Of a stretch of DNA of 64,000 nt, positions 1 to 9,479 are shown piece after piece. Position numbers and translations under genes: made by a program. Every line of letters begins with the position of its first letter. Position 1 is the first letter of the stretch. Origin of the DNA: Nocardioides stalactiti (GTDB lineage: Bacteria > Actinomycetota > Actinomycetes > Propionibacteriales > Nocardioidaceae); NCBI RefSeq assembly GCF_014180715.1, contig NZ_JACEFC010000006.1, positions 1-64,000 on the forward strand, read 5' to 3'. The notes beneath the pieces were generated by a model. The model was given only the letters and a program-made list of their open reading frames with translations. It had not been told where the DNA came from and did no database searches.

Positions 1-293
1 CGGCGCCCGTCGCCGACGCCGCGAGCCTGGTGACCAACTGGGGCGCGGCCGGGGTCGAACACATCAACACCGACATCAGCCTCGCGCTCGCGCGGCTGCC
101 GGAGTCGACCTCGCTCGGACTGCGGGCGGTCGACCACGTCGCCGCCGACGGTGTCGCGGTCGGCACCGTGGAGGTGTTCGACCGGCTCGGGCCGATCGGC
201 TCGGCGTCGGTCTCGGCACTCGTCAACCTCAAGCGCGCGGTCGACGTGGCCGGCTCGGGACGTGACAAGCCGCGGGGGATGCCGGGCGTCTAG
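1..293 (+). CDS. Thioesterase-like protein, C-terminal fragment
   Basis: The reading frame is open from the first bases of the window, so only the last ~97 residues of a longer gene are present. The visible part has the pattern 'NWGAAGVEHINTDISLALAR', followed by a variable loop and a segment ending in 'SALVNLKRAVD'. This resembles the C-terminal half of a TesB-type double-hotdog acyl-CoA thioesterase, where the second hotdog begins with a short strand and a long helix. The catalytic part cannot be seen, so the substrate is unknown. It could also be another hotdog-fold protein. It ends 30 bases before the convergent collagen-like gene. Confidence 0.5.
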   Translation, partial: APVADAASLVTNWGAAGVEHINTDISLALARLPESTSLGLRAVDHVAADGVAVGTVEVFDRLGPIGSASVSALVNLKRAVDVAGSGRDKPRGMPGV

Positions 294-322
294 GCCCCCC
301 GCGGCCGGTCACGTCGGGCAGA

Positions 323-1012
323 TCAGGATCCGGCGAGGTCCGAGGAGTCGCCGGTGATCACCACGAAGAAGCGCTTGCGGGCGCCGGGCAGGGTGACCGT
401 CCCGTCGCTGTTGCGCGGGCTGACCACGAAGTGCGTGGTCGCGTTGGTGTCCGGCGGGGCGCAGGCGGTGATCATCGCGACCCCGCAGACCGACGCGGAG
501 ATCTCACCGGAGAACTCCGGGTTGCTGTCCGGTCCGGGCGCACGGCCGTTCATGATGCCGTCGCCGTTCTGGTCGAGCTGGTTCTGCAGGGCGATGGTGG
601 CGATCACGGCGTTGTCGCTGAGGTCCTCGCCGGCGTTGATGTAGACGTTGCCCGCGGCCCGCAGCGAGTTGTCGCCCGGTGCCGGAGCCGTGTTGGGGAG
701 GGTCACGTAGGCGGCCGCGACGGTGAACCCGCCGGACTGTGCCTCGATGCTTCCGTCGGCGTTGATGAGGACCCAGCGGCCGACGCCCTCAGGTCCCGGT
801 GGGCCGGCGGGACCCTCGGGTCCCGCCTCGATCGCGCCAGGTGCCAGGTCCACGGCACGGACCCCGCCGTCCCGCAGGTCGCGCGACCGGATGGTGTCGT
901 CCTTGATGTCGGCCGAGCCGATCTGGGCGACGGCGTACGACGTACCGCCGAGCGAGACGACCAGGGCACCGACAGCGACGGCGAACGCGGGAGTGGGTTT
1001 GCGGACACGCAT
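323..1012 (-). CDS. Secreted protein with short collagen-like Gly-Pro segment
   Basis: The 229-residue product begins with a cationic N-terminus and a hydrophobic stretch (about residues 8-30) that looks like a Sec signal or anchor. Next comes 'GSADIKDDTIRSRDLRDG', a segment type often found after the signal in actinobacterial surface proteins, and then a short Gly-X-Y run (GPEGPAGPPGPEG) at about residues 64-76. The rest is a hydrophilic domain with no motif I recognise and two Cys near residues 175-184 that could pair. A role at the cell surface is inferred; no enzymatic function is suggested. Confidence 0.6.
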   Translation of the reverse strand: MRVRKPTPAFAVAVGALVVSLGGTSYAVAQIGSADIKDDTIRSRDLRDGGVRAVDLAPGAIEAGPEGPAGPPGPEGVGRWVLINADGSIEAQSGGFTVAAAYVTLPNTAPAPGDNSLRAAGNVYINAGEDLSDNAVIATIALQNQLDQNGDGIMNGRAPGPDSNPEFSGEISASVCGVAMITACAPPDTNATTHFVVSPRNSDGTVTLPGARKRFFVVITGDSSDLAGS

Positions 1013-1106
1013 GTGAGACCTCCGAAAAGAGATGAGTGGTGCCCCCTGGTTCGGAGCCGCTCCCCGGACGGATGGGACGCTCGGGCGTGTCGCCCGGCGC
1101 GGCGCC

Positions 1107-2495
1107 TCACATCGCCTGGGAGACGCTCGACATGTTGAAGTCGGGGATGCGGAGCGCAGGCGTCGCCGTCCGGGGGAAGTAGTCGGCGCCCCACTCGCGA
1201 CTGAAGCTGCGGGTCGTCGCCGACGCGGCGGTGAACCGGCCGAGCAGGTCGATCGGGCTCTCGTTCCACCGGAAGTTGTTGACGGCGCCGCTGATCTCGC
1301 CGTCCTCGACGAGGTAGACCCCGTCGCGCGTGAGCCCGGTGAGGAGCAGGCTCTGCGGGTCGACCAGACGGATGTACCACAGCGAGGTGAGCAGGAGCCC
1401 GCGCTCGGTCGTGGCGACCAGGTCGTCGATGGTGCCGGCGCCGGAGTCGACCGTCAGCAGCAGGTTGTCGATGTACGGCGTCGCCGGCTGCGAGGTCAGC
1501 GTCGCGGTCTGCCGGGTCTGGACGAGGGAGCGGAGCTCGCCGTCGCGGACCCAGTCGGTCGCGCCGAGCGCCCACCCGTTGTCGAACACCGAGCTCTCGG
1601 AGTCGGAGGCGCCCACGACGGTGAACGGCGCGCACGCCACCCCGGCTGCGAGCGGGTCGGAGAACAGCCGGACGCCCGGGGCGGTGATCCGCTGGCCGAT
1701 CCGGGTGCCGGTCGGACGCTGGCTGTAGACCGACTGGCCCTCCCACGCGTCGCGGGCTCCGGCGTACCAGTAGGTGTCGACCATGAGGTCGGCCACAGCG
1801 GTGGGCGGGAGGATCGTGTCGTAGCGGCCGGCCGGCAGGTCCACTCGGCGCTGCGCCCAGCCGAGTCGCTGCGCCAGCTCGTCGTCGATGGCCAGCGGGT
1901 CGATGTCGGAGAAGTCGGTGGTGGACGCGCCGAGCCAGGCGCTCGTCGTCAGGGCCGCGTCCTTGGCCGTGCAGGCGAGGTGACCGGTCGGCTGGACGTG
2001 GCGCAGCCGCAGGCCGGTGCTGGAGCCGAGGTAGGTCGTCGTGACCGCGTGGTCGACGAACCCGTAGAGGACCCGGTCGCTCGCCGCCGCCCGACGGAAC
2101 GCGGCGCCCAGCGCCGGCGCGACCTCGGAGAAGACCCCGATGTCGGTCGGCACGGACGGGTCGTCCCAGTCGGAGGACGCCCGGTCCCGGACGAGCGGGT
2201 TGGCGTCCTCGGCCGGTGCCGCGAGCCGCGCCGCCGCGTCCGCGGCGAGGACGACCTTCCCCACCTCCTCGCGGGTGGTGGCACTGCCACTCGTGGAGGC
2301 CGCCGCGACGCCGTCTCCCGACCCGACGAACGCCACGACCGTCACGCTGCACCGCGACATCTGGCCGTTGGTCGTCAGCGTGTTGTTGGCCCAGCGGAGG
2401 TTCGCGCTGGTCGTGTCGCGGACGATGACGATGCAGTCGTCGGAGGTCGAGGACGCCAGTGCGTGCTCGACCAGGTCCTGTGGTGTGGTCGTCAC
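1107..2495 (-). CDS. tldE: TldE/PmbA family metalloprotease subunit
   Basis: The 462-residue protein is the catalytically silent partner of TldD; in Escherichia coli the TldD-TldE heterodimer degrades unfolded or natural peptides such as CcdA and the microcin B17 leader. It lacks a HExxxH motif, as expected for TldE, and ends in the typical region containing 'GAVNNFRWNESPIDLLGR'. A GTG start at 2495 overlaps the tldD stop in a GTGA arrangement, so the two are translationally coupled. The same frame stays open far upstream inside tldD, but only the GTG start fits the family length. Cytoplasmic. Confidence 0.85.
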   Translation of the reverse strand: MTTTPQDLVEHALASSTSDDCIVIVRDTTSANLRWANNTLTTNGQMSRCSVTVVAFVGSGDGVAAASTSGSATTREEVGKVVLAADAAARLAAPAEDANPLVRDRASSDWDDPSVPTDIGVFSEVAPALGAAFRRAAASDRVLYGFVDHAVTTTYLGSSTGLRLRHVQPTGHLACTAKDAALTTSAWLGASTTDFSDIDPLAIDDELAQRLGWAQRRVDLPAGRYDTILPPTAVADLMVDTYWYAGARDAWEGQSVYSQRPTGTRIGQRITAPGVRLFSDPLAAGVACAPFTVVGASDSESSVFDNGWALGATDWVRDGELRSLVQTRQTATLTSQPATPYIDNLLLTVDSGAGTIDDLVATTERGLLLTSLWYIRLVDPQSLLLTGLTRDGVYLVEDGEISGAVNNFRWNESPIDLLGRFTAASATTRSFSREWGADYFPRTATPALRIPDFNMSSVSQAM

Positions 2496-4018
2496 TGGCC
2501 TCCCTCCTGCGTCGTGTTGAGGATCCGGACGTCGCGGAACAACGCAGACGGACACCCGTGGCTGACCGCGGCCACCTGACCTGGTTGGGCCTTCCCGCAG
2601 TTGAAGGCGCCGCCGAGCAGCCAGGTCTCCGGTCCGCCGACCGCCTCCATCGACCCCCAGAAGTCCGTCGTCGTCGCCTGGTAGGCCACGTCGCGGACCT
2701 GGCCGGCCAGACGGCCGTCGGCGATCGCGAAGAACCGCTGACCGGTGAACTGGAAGTTGAAGCGCTGCATGTCGATCGACCAGGACTTGTCGCCGACGAC
2801 GTAGAGGCCGCGCTCGACCCTGCCGATGAGGTCTTCGGTGCTCGGTCCGTCGGCCGCGGGCTGGAGGGAGACGTTGGCCATGCGCTGGATGGGGATGTGG
2901 CCGGGGGAGTCGGCGTACGCGCAGCCGTTGGAGCGGCCGTCCCCGTCGACGCTCAGCTCGGGCATGAGCGCGGCCATCGGGCGGTCGAGCTGGAAGCCGA
3001 CGAGCGTGCCGTCGCGGACGATGTCCCATTCCTGGGTCGCCACGCCGTCGTCGTCGTAGCCGATCGTGGCGAGCCCGTGCTCGACCGTGCGGTCGCCCGT
3101 CACGTGCATGACCGGGCTGCCGTAGCGCAGGACGCCGACCTGGTCCGGTGTCGCGAAGCTGGTGCCGGCGTAGTTGGCCTCGTAGCCGAGCGCCCGGTCG
3201 AGCTCGGTCGCGTGGCCGATCGACTCGTGGATCGTGAGCCACAGGTTGGACGGGTGGATCACCAGGTCGTAGCGACCCGCTTCCACAGACGGCGCCTTGA
3301 GCTTGTCGGCGAGCAGGTCGGGGACCTCGGCGAGCTCGGCGTCCCAGTCCCACGCGTCGGGCCCGTCGCCCACGACGTACTCCCACCCGCGACCGGACGG
3401 CGGCGCGATGCTCGCCATCGAGTCGAACACCTCCGAGGTCCCGCCCATCGCCTCGAACCCGGGCTGGAGGCGTACCCGCTGCTGGGTCGTCCGGGTGCCG
3501 GCGAGGTCCGCGTAGTACTTGTTCTCGAGCACGGCGAGGAGCGAGGCGCTGGCGTGGTCGACGGCGGCGCCACGGCACAGCCGCACCGTCCAGTCGGCCA
3601 GCACGGCGGTCTTGTCGGCGGTGGCCACTGCGAAGGGGTCGATCACGTAGGACGACACCCAGGTCACGTCGTCATGGACCGGCTCCGGCGCGAGGACCAC
3701 CGGCGTCGTGGTCATCGTGGCGGCGACCTCGGCGACGGCGATCGCGGTCTCCGCGACCCGGCGCGCCTCCTCCTCAGTCAGCACGACGCCGGCCGCGAAG
3801 CCCCACGCGCCCCGGTGCACGACCCGGACGGCGAAGCCCACCGTCTCCGCGTCGGCGACTCCCTGGGGGGAGCCGTCCCGGACGAGGATGCGCTGCGAAC
3901 GGATCCGCTCGAAGCGGAAGTCGGCGTGGCCGGCACCGAGATCAGCGGCCCGGGCGAGGGCCACCTCCCCGAGCCGGCGGAAGGGGAGTGCGAGAAAGGC
4001 GGGATCGACCTCGGCCAT
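2492..4018 (-). CDS. tldD: TldD family zinc metalloprotease subunit
   Basis: The 508-residue protein carries the TldD zinc site HESIGH (His264, Glu265, His269) in the context 'LWLTIHESIGHATELD', so it is the catalytic half of the TldD/TldE protease. The N-terminal domain (about 1-230) has the usual substrate-cradle pattern, and the length is normal. It is the first gene of a two-gene operon with tldE, overlapping it by four bases. In bacteria the pair processes peptides and modified peptide precursors; no RiPP-type precursor was seen next to it here, so a housekeeping peptidase role is more likely. Confidence 0.9.
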   Translation of the reverse strand: MAEVDPAFLALPFRRLGEVALARAADLGAGHADFRFERIRSQRILVRDGSPQGVADAETVGFAVRVVHRGAWGFAAGVVLTEEEARRVAETAIAVAEVAATMTTTPVVLAPEPVHDDVTWVSSYVIDPFAVATADKTAVLADWTVRLCRGAAVDHASASLLAVLENKYYADLAGTRTTQQRVRLQPGFEAMGGTSEVFDSMASIAPPSGRGWEYVVGDGPDAWDWDAELAEVPDLLADKLKAPSVEAGRYDLVIHPSNLWLTIHESIGHATELDRALGYEANYAGTSFATPDQVGVLRYGSPVMHVTGDRTVEHGLATIGYDDDGVATQEWDIVRDGTLVGFQLDRPMAALMPELSVDGDGRSNGCAYADSPGHIPIQRMANVSLQPAADGPSTEDLIGRVERGLYVVGDKSWSIDMQRFNFQFTGQRFFAIADGRLAGQVRDVAYQATTTDFWGSMEAVGGPETWLLGGAFNCGKAQPGQVAAVSHGCPSALFRDVRILNTTQEGGQ

Positions 4019-4031
4019 GCGGCCGAACGTA

Positions 4032-5420
4032 TCAACCGGCGTCGCGGTCCTGCTCCACGATCTCCGCGTCGACGGCGTCGATCCTGTTCCACTCGAGGGG
4101 AAGCTCGTCGCGCTCCAGGTCTGCGACGACCTCGAAGTCGCCGCTGGTCAGAGCGCGGGGCGCCTCCTCGATCGGCGCCGGTGCGGGGAGCTGCTCGAGC
4201 GGCTCGGCCGCGTTGAGCTTGCGCGCTGCCGGCAGGACGGAACGCTCGAGCGAGCCCGTGAAGGTGTTGTAGTCCTTGACGCTGCGCTGGATCGAGCGGC
4301 CCAGCTTGTCGACGTGCTCGGCGAGCTTGAGGATCCGCCGGTAGAGGACCTGACCGAGCTCGAAGAGGGCCTGGGCGTCCTCGGTCAGCGCCTCCTGCTT
4401 CCAGGTGAACGCCACCGTCTTGAGCATCCCCCAGAGGTTGGTCGGTGTCGCCAGCACGACGCCCTGGCCGAACGCGTGCTCCATCAGCGACGGGTCGACG
4501 TCGAGCGCCGCGTTGAGGAGCTGTTCGTTGGGGATGAAGGCGACCGTGAACTCGGGGCTCACCGCGAGCCCGGTCCAGTAGCCCTTGCGGGACAGGGTGT
4601 CCACGTGGCCGCGCACCTTCTTGGCGTGGTCGACCAGCAGCCGCTGGCGGAGCTCCGGCTCGATGCCGTCGCGCTGGGCGTCCATGAACGAGTTGTAGGG
4701 CGCCTTGGCGTCGATGGCCATCTGCTTGCCGCCGGGGAGGTTGATCACCATGTCGGGGCGCCGGGCCCCCGAGTCGGAGTCGACCGACGCCTGGAGCTCG
4801 AAGTCGACCCGGTTGAGGAGGCCCGCGGACTCGACCAGGGTCCGCAGCTGGGTCTCGCCCCAGGCGCCCCGGACCGCATTGTTCTTGAGGACCGACGACA
4901 GCGTGTCGGCCGCCTTGCGGGACTCCTCGACCGAGCGCTGGGTGTGCTTGATCTGGGTCGCGAGCTCGGCGTGCTGGGCGACCCGCGACTTCTCGAGGTC
5001 GTCGACCTTGCGCTGCATCGTGCGCAGGTGCTCCACGACCGGGGTGAGGGTCTTGAGCACCTGGGTCTGGCCCGACTCGGCCTTCTCCCGCTCCGCCTGG
5101 GCCGTGCGGTGCTGGCTGAGGAGCTCCCGGTGCTGGGTCCGCGCTGCGTCGAGCGCGTGCCGCAGCTCCTCGACGCTCGCCTGCGCCGCCGCCAGGTCGG
5201 CCTGGATCTCTGCGCGCGCCTCGGCCTCGCGCCGCAGCACCTCGCTCCGAGCCTGGCCCTCCTGGTGACGCAGCTCCGCGAGGGCCGCTTCATGGCGGGC
5301 CGCCATGACCTCCGGCGGCTCGCCGGCGACCGCCGGGACCGGCGTCGTACGAGCACGAAGGACCCAGCCGACGACCGTGCCGATCACCAGACCGAGGAGG
5401 AGAAGAGCGATGGTTTCCAT
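4032..5420 (-). CDS. rmuC: RmuC family protein (DNA recombination limiter)
   Basis: About 462 residues if translation begins at the Met preceding 'ETIALLLLGL'; an in-frame Met five codons upstream (5435) is the alternative. An N-terminal hydrophobic segment (residues 3-25) anchors the protein, followed by a long Ala/Glu/Arg-rich coiled coil to about residue 190. The RmuC nuclease-like domain then follows, with 'VRGAWGETQL', 'RRPDMVINLPGG' and 'IDAKAPYNSF'. The D...K pattern belongs to the PD-(D/E)XK-like fold. RmuC limits inversions at short inverted repeats in E. coli. It lies 13 bases after tldD on the same strand but is unrelated to it. Confidence 0.85.
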   Translation of the reverse strand: METIALLLLGLVIGTVVGWVLRARTTPVPAVAGEPPEVMAARHEAALAELRHQEGQARSEVLRREAEARAEIQADLAAAQASVEELRHALDAARTQHRELLSQHRTAQAEREKAESGQTQVLKTLTPVVEHLRTMQRKVDDLEKSRVAQHAELATQIKHTQRSVEESRKAADTLSSVLKNNAVRGAWGETQLRTLVESAGLLNRVDFELQASVDSDSGARRPDMVINLPGGKQMAIDAKAPYNSFMDAQRDGIEPELRQRLLVDHAKKVRGHVDTLSRKGYWTGLAVSPEFTVAFIPNEQLLNAALDVDPSLMEHAFGQGVVLATPTNLWGMLKTVAFTWKQEALTEDAQALFELGQVLYRRILKLAEHVDKLGRSIQRSVKDYNTFTGSLERSVLPAARKLNAAEPLEQLPAPAPIEEAPRALTSGDFEVVADLERDELPLEWNRIDAVDAEIVEQDRDAG

Positions 5421-5534
5421 GATGGAACCAGTCAATCAGCAGGGTCCGTCGAAACCGGGGAAGCGGGCGCCGCCGCGACGGACGAACGCCGTCCTCCCGT
5501 CCCGGAGGGGGGCCTGCCCCCTAGCATTCGTGCC

Positions 5535-6431
5535 ATGCGACCGTGGACTTCCGTGCCGCCCCAGTCCGGGCGAAGGTTCGTCATCACCGGTGCCAACAGC
5601 GGCGTCGGCTTCCAGGCCGCGCGGATCCTCGGATCCCGGGGCGCAGAGATCGTGATGGCGTGCCGCAACCTCGAGAAGGGTGAGGAGGCCGCCCGCCAGG
5701 TCCCCGGGTACGACGCCGGCCGGGTCGTCGTCCGTCGCCTCGACGTGGCGGACCTGTCGTCGGTCCGCGCGTTCGCAGCCGACTTCCTCGCCGACCACGA
5801 CGGCCTCGACGTGCTCGTCAACAACGCGGGCGTGCTGGGCGCGCCGCTCGGGCTCACCGGCGACGGGATCGAGACCCACTTCGCGACCAACCACCTCGGT
5901 CACTTCGCGCTCACGAACCTGCTGCTCCCCGCCCTCCGCGACCGGGTGGTGGTGACCGGGTCCCGCGAGCACCGGCGCGGTGAGATCGACCTCGAGGACC
6001 TGGTGTGGGACCGCCGCCCCTACAAGGCGTTCGCGGCCTATGGGCAGTCCAAGCTGGCCAACCTGCTGTTCATGACCGAGCTCCACCAGCGGCTCACGGC
6101 GGCCGGCTCGGACGTCCGGGCAGTGGGCGCCCACCCCGGCGCGTCCTCGACGCACATCACCAGCGGCTCGGGCAACCCGGTCCTCACCTGGGTGGGCTAC
6201 CACGGCGCCAAGCTGGTGAGCATGCCCGCTTGGCGCGGCGCACTCTGCACGGTCTACGCCGCCACGATGGACATCCCCGGCGACACCTACATCGGTCCGC
6301 ACGGCAGGCTGGAGATGCACGGCTGGCCGTCGGCGGCACGGCGATCGAGGTCGGCCCGTGACGCCGAGCTCGGTCGGCGGCTCTGGGAGGTCTCGGAGAA
6401 GCTGAGCGGGGTCACCTTCCCGCTCGGCTGA
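5535..6431 (+). CDS. Short-chain dehydrogenase/reductase
   Basis: A 298-residue SDR enzyme with the NAD(P)-binding motif TGANSGVG near residue 18, the NNAG motif ('VLVNNAG') near residue 95 and the catalytic YxxxK in 'AYGQSKLANLLF'. The order and length match the retinol-dehydrogenase/WW-domain-oxidoreductase-like SDR group common in actinobacteria; the substrate cannot be told from sequence. The ATG at 5535 is chosen because the frame upstream lies antisense to rmuC. It is divergent from rmuC and convergent with the cyclophilin gene. Confidence 0.8.
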   Translation: MRPWTSVPPQSGRRFVITGANSGVGFQAARILGSRGAEIVMACRNLEKGEEAARQVPGYDAGRVVVRRLDVADLSSVRAFAADFLADHDGLDVLVNNAGVLGAPLGLTGDGIETHFATNHLGHFALTNLLLPALRDRVVVTGSREHRRGEIDLEDLVWDRRPYKAFAAYGQSKLANLLFMTELHQRLTAAGSDVRAVGAHPGASSTHITSGSGNPVLTWVGYHGAKLVSMPAWRGALCTVYAATMDIPGDTYIGPHGRLEMHGWPSAARRSRSARDAELGRRLWEVSEKLSGVTFPLG

Positions 6432-6447
6432 ACCGCCCGGTCGCTGC

Positions 6448-7125
6448 TCAGTCGAGGGTCGCGCTCTCGATGACGATCGGCGTGTTCGGCGTGCCGTCGC
6501 CCATGCTCGACACCGGCGTGACGCCCGTCTTCGCGGCCTCGCGGATCACGTCCATCGTCGCCTGGTCGACGGTGCCGAAGACCGTGTACTCCGGCGTCAG
6601 CTGGACGTCGCCGAAGCAGATGAAGAACTGCGAGCCGCCGCTGTCGGGAGCGCTCGACCGCGCCATCGCGAGGGTGCCGGCGGGGTAGGTCTCGGTGCCG
6701 TCGAACTCCGCGGGGATGGTGTAGCCGGGTCCACCGGCCCCGGTGCCCGTCGGGTCGCCGCACTGGATGAGCTCGAAGCCCGGGCTCACCGACATCCGGT
6801 GGCACGAGGTGCCGTCGAAGAAGCCGTCCTCGACGAGGAACTCCATCGAGTTGGTCGTGCAGGGGGTGCGCGCACCGTCGAGCGTCAGGTGGAACTCGCC
6901 GATCGACGTCGTCATCGTCACCCCGACGTCCCCGGTGCTCGCCGGGGTCGCCGGGGGCAGCTCGGTGTCCGCCATCGTGCCGTCCTCGACGTAGGAGCAC
7001 GGGCCGTCGTCGCGGGCCGCGTCGTCCCCGTCATCGTCACCGCAGCCGGCGAGCGCGAGGGCGAGGACGAGGGAGGCGGCCGCCGCGACGGGACGGGCGA
7101 GGGATCGTGCGCGCATGACGGGCAT
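6448..7125 (-). CDS. Cyclophilin-type peptidyl-prolyl isomerase lipoprotein
   Basis: This 225-residue protein starts with a signal peptide and lipobox (LALAGC at about 23-28), then an Asp-rich linker and a cyclophilin domain. Recognisable blocks are 'FFDGTSCHRM', 'IQCGDPTGTG' and 'NSGGSQFF'-like 'DSGGSQFFICFG', the cyclophilin active-site region. The Arg of the canonical FHR motif is kept as CHR. It should act on the outer face of the membrane as a folding helper. Start: an ATG three codons downstream is equally possible. Confidence 0.85.
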   Translation of the reverse strand: MPVMRARSLARPVAAAASLVLALALAGCGDDDGDDAARDDGPCSYVEDGTMADTELPPATPASTGDVGVTMTTSIGEFHLTLDGARTPCTTNSMEFLVEDGFFDGTSCHRMSVSPGFELIQCGDPTGTGAGGPGYTIPAEFDGTETYPAGTLAMARSSAPDSGGSQFFICFGDVQLTPEYTVFGTVDQATMDVIREAAKTGVTPVSSMGDGTPNTPIVIESATLD

Positions 7126-7166
7126 CGTAGGGGGACGTCGGTTGGGGGCCGTCGTACGGTGGCGAT

Positions 7167-8036
7167 GTGGAAATCGGAGTGCACCAGGCGAGCTTCACCT
7201 TCCCCGGTTGGGAGACCAGCCTCACCGAGCAGGTGGTGGCGACCGCGCAGGCCGCGGAGGCCGGGGGAGCCGAGCTGTTCACCGTCATGGACCACTGGTT
7301 CCAGATGGAGAACCTCGGCGGGCCGTCGGAGCCGATGCTCGAGGCGTACACGACCCTGGCGCACGTCGCCGCGCTGACGTCGCGGATCCGGCTGAGCGTG
7401 CTCGTCACCGGTGGCACCTACCGGCACCCGGGGCTGCTCGCGAAGACCGTGACGACGCTCGACCGGCTGTCCGGCGGCCGGGCGCTGCTGGGGCTCGGGG
7501 CCGGGTGGTACGAGCGCGAGCACGTCGGGCTGGGGGTCCCGTTCCCGCCGACCGCCGAGCGGTTCGAGCGGTTGGAGGAGTCGCTGCGGATCTGCCTCCA
7601 GATGTGGGGTCCCGACGAGGGTCCGTTCGCCGGTGAGCACTACCAGCTCGCCGAGACCGTCTGCGTCCCGCCGCCGCTTGCCCGGCCGCACCCGCCGATC
7701 ATGATCGGGGGAGCGGGGGAGCAGAAGACCCTGCGCTTCGTCGCCCGCTACGCCCAGTGGTGCAACATCTTCGGTTCCTCGCCCGAGCTGATGCAGCACA
7801 AGCTCGAGGTCCTCCGCGGCCACTGCGCGACCGAGGGCACCGACTACGACGCGATCCGCAAGACGATGATCGTCGCCACCGACCCGCTCGCCGACCCCGA
7901 CGCGTTCGTCACCGAGATGGCGTCGTACGCCGCGCTCGGGATCACCCTCGTCACGCTCACCCCGCGCGGCGACGACCCGGCCGCGTGGACCGAGCAGGTC
8001 TGCGCCGAGGTCCTCCCGCGGCTCCAAGCCCTCTGA
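7167..8036 (+). CDS. LLM-class F420-dependent oxidoreductase
   Basis: A 289-residue luciferase-like monooxygenase family protein (TIM barrel) with the class markers 'ELFTVMDHWFQM', 'RIRLSVLVTGGTYRHPGLLAKTVTTLDRLSGGRALLGLGAGWYEREH' (quoted in parts: the block from RIRLSV to GAGWYE, residues ~72-117) and 'PHPPIMIGGAGEQKTLR'. This GLGAGWYE/IGGAGE pattern is typical of actinobacterial F420-dependent enzymes rather than FMN ones. GTG start at 7167. Substrate unknown. It is divergent from the cyclophilin gene with about 40 bases between. Confidence 0.8.
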   Translation: MEIGVHQASFTFPGWETSLTEQVVATAQAAEAGGAELFTVMDHWFQMENLGGPSEPMLEAYTTLAHVAALTSRIRLSVLVTGGTYRHPGLLAKTVTTLDRLSGGRALLGLGAGWYEREHVGLGVPFPPTAERFERLEESLRICLQMWGPDEGPFAGEHYQLAETVCVPPPLARPHPPIMIGGAGEQKTLRFVARYAQWCNIFGSSPELMQHKLEVLRGHCATEGTDYDAIRKTMIVATDPLADPDAFVTEMASYAALGITLVTLTPRGDDPAAWTEQVCAEVLPRLQAL

Positions 8037-8232
8037 GGGGGAGGGGAGGGGCCGCGGCCTGCGTTATGTCAAGTCCGGGCGGCGGGCTGGAAGATCTCGA
8101 CCAGGTGAGGTCGTACGACGGACGGGCCAGGTGGACCTGTTTCGAGGGTGCCGGGGCAGTTGGCAGCAACCGCCCCGAGAACATTTCTCAAGAGTGGCGT
8201 AAGGATCCGGGGCGACCGCACGTCCATAGAGC

Positions 8233-8616
8233 ATGACTTCGAGGATCCGTGTGCCTGGCGTCGCCACAGTCGTCGCCTTCGTCATCGCAGTTTCAGCGCT
8301 TACACCGCACCTGGTGCCGGTCGCAGCCATCGCAGCCACCTGGGACTTCGACAGGTACGCCGATGGCGTCGGGACGTCCTACTACCTCCTCATCGACAAG
8401 ACCGGAACGGATTCATGGGGCTTCACGCCCTACAAGGCTCTCGACACTTCGGGATGCAGTGACGGCCAGAACGGTGGTGGCGGCGGCGGATTCGAGACGT
8501 CGAGTGGGACGAAGATCGCGCGGGCGCGCACAGTCCTCTGCTGGACCAACGACGGCATCGACTGCTGGCAGGTCGCGGAACCGGGGGTGTGGAAGGACAA
8601 CCCGGCGTATCCGTGA
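8233..8616 (+). CDS. Small secreted protein, unknown function
   Basis: The 127-residue product has a clear signal peptide (hydrophobic residues 9-34, cleavage probably after the Ala-rich 'AAIAA'). The mature part of ~90 residues contains a Gly-only run (six Gly) and three Cys, two of them close to 'LCWTNDGIDCW'. I do not recognise the family. Codon use is less GC-biased than in the flanking genes. It is followed by another secreted orphan in the same direction. Whether the protein is really made rests only on the signal peptide and an intact frame. Confidence 0.45.
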   Translation: MTSRIRVPGVATVVAFVIAVSALTPHLVPVAAIAATWDFDRYADGVGTSYYLLIDKTGTDSWGFTPYKALDTSGCSDGQNGGGGGGFETSSGTKIARARTVLCWTNDGIDCWQVAEPGVWKDNPAYP

Positions 8617-8658
8617 CCCGATCCAGTTCCCTCTCCAACTTCCCAGGAGCAGTCCGTC

Positions 8659-9384
8659 ATGTCCGAAATTCCTAGCCCCAGGTCCGCATCTACATCGAGC
8701 CGCCTGAGCGGTGCGGGTCTCCTCATTCTCGCGGCCTCACTCGTCATTGCCGGCGTGGCAACCACCGAGGCACAGCCGAGCCGCACCGGTACGCGGCCGC
8801 AGGTCGTCGCACTGGACTCCCATGGGCTTGATGCCATGGCAGCGGCGCTGGTGGACGACGTGCGGTCCGCCCGGATGGGCCGCCTGAGAGTGGTCGCGCT
8901 CGCTGACGACGGGGTGTCTCATGTTCCTCAGTCCGGCGATGCACGGGTGCAGTCAGCCTTCGTCCTGTCGCGGATCGGAAACAACCGCGAGTTCCGCCTC
9001 TACGTCGCGAGCGCAGCCTCGAGGAACGACGGGCCGTCGGCGGGGTGTCCGGACGCCACGACCTCGCTCGTCGCGTGCAGCGAGCGGGAGACCGGCGACG
9101 GGGTCGAGGTCATCGAGACGTGGGTGTCTGTCGCGCTTCCCGAGGCCGGCCCGGGGAAGTACACCGCTATCGCGCCGGTCGACGTCGGCGCCGCTCCGGC
9201 AGAGGACCTCCGCGTCGAGCGGGTCGTACGGCTGTTCCTGCCCGGAGGCGGCATGGTCAGTGCTCGCGAGACGGTGTTCGGTGTCGAGAGCGGCAATGTT
9301 GTCGCTGCGGCGTTCGTGGAGAGCGGTTCGCTCGTGGAACTGGTCCATGACCCGACGCTGCTGACATCCCTGACGGCGTCGTGA
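8659..9384 (+). CDS. Predicted exported protein, unknown function
   Basis: A 241-residue protein with one N-terminal hydrophobic segment (about residues 17-38, 'GAGLLILAASLVIAGVA') and a hydrophilic extracytoplasmic part. There are only two Cys, spaced 'GCPDATTSLVAC', which could form a disulfide. No known domain is recognisable. It starts 43 bases after the upstream secreted orphan, with 'CCCAGGAGCAG' as a reasonable ribosome-binding region, so the two may be co-transcribed. Function unknown; accessory gene by appearance. Confidence 0.5.
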   Translation: MSEIPSPRSASTSSRLSGAGLLILAASLVIAGVATTEAQPSRTGTRPQVVALDSHGLDAMAAALVDDVRSARMGRLRVVALADDGVSHVPQSGDARVQSAFVLSRIGNNREFRLYVASAASRNDGPSAGCPDATTSLVACSERETGDGVEVIETWVSVALPEAGPGKYTAIAPVDVGAAPAEDLRVERVVRLFLPGGGMVSARETVFGVESGNVVAAAFVESGSLVELVHDPTLLTSLTAS

Positions 9385-9479
9385 CCGATCGTTCCTGAGG
9401 ACGATTCCTGGCCGGGCGAGGGTTGGGGGGTGGGGGTGGTGGAAGCATCCGGGGGGTCCCGTCTAGCTGGAGGTTCCCC

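Noticed and set aside
3708-6431. Very long plus-strand frame (907 codons) upstream of the SDR gene
   Set aside because: Only its last third (from 5535) is a real gene. The rest is antisense to tldD and rmuC; it is low-complexity Arg/Ala/Gly and matches no family, as expected for shadow frames in GC-rich DNA.
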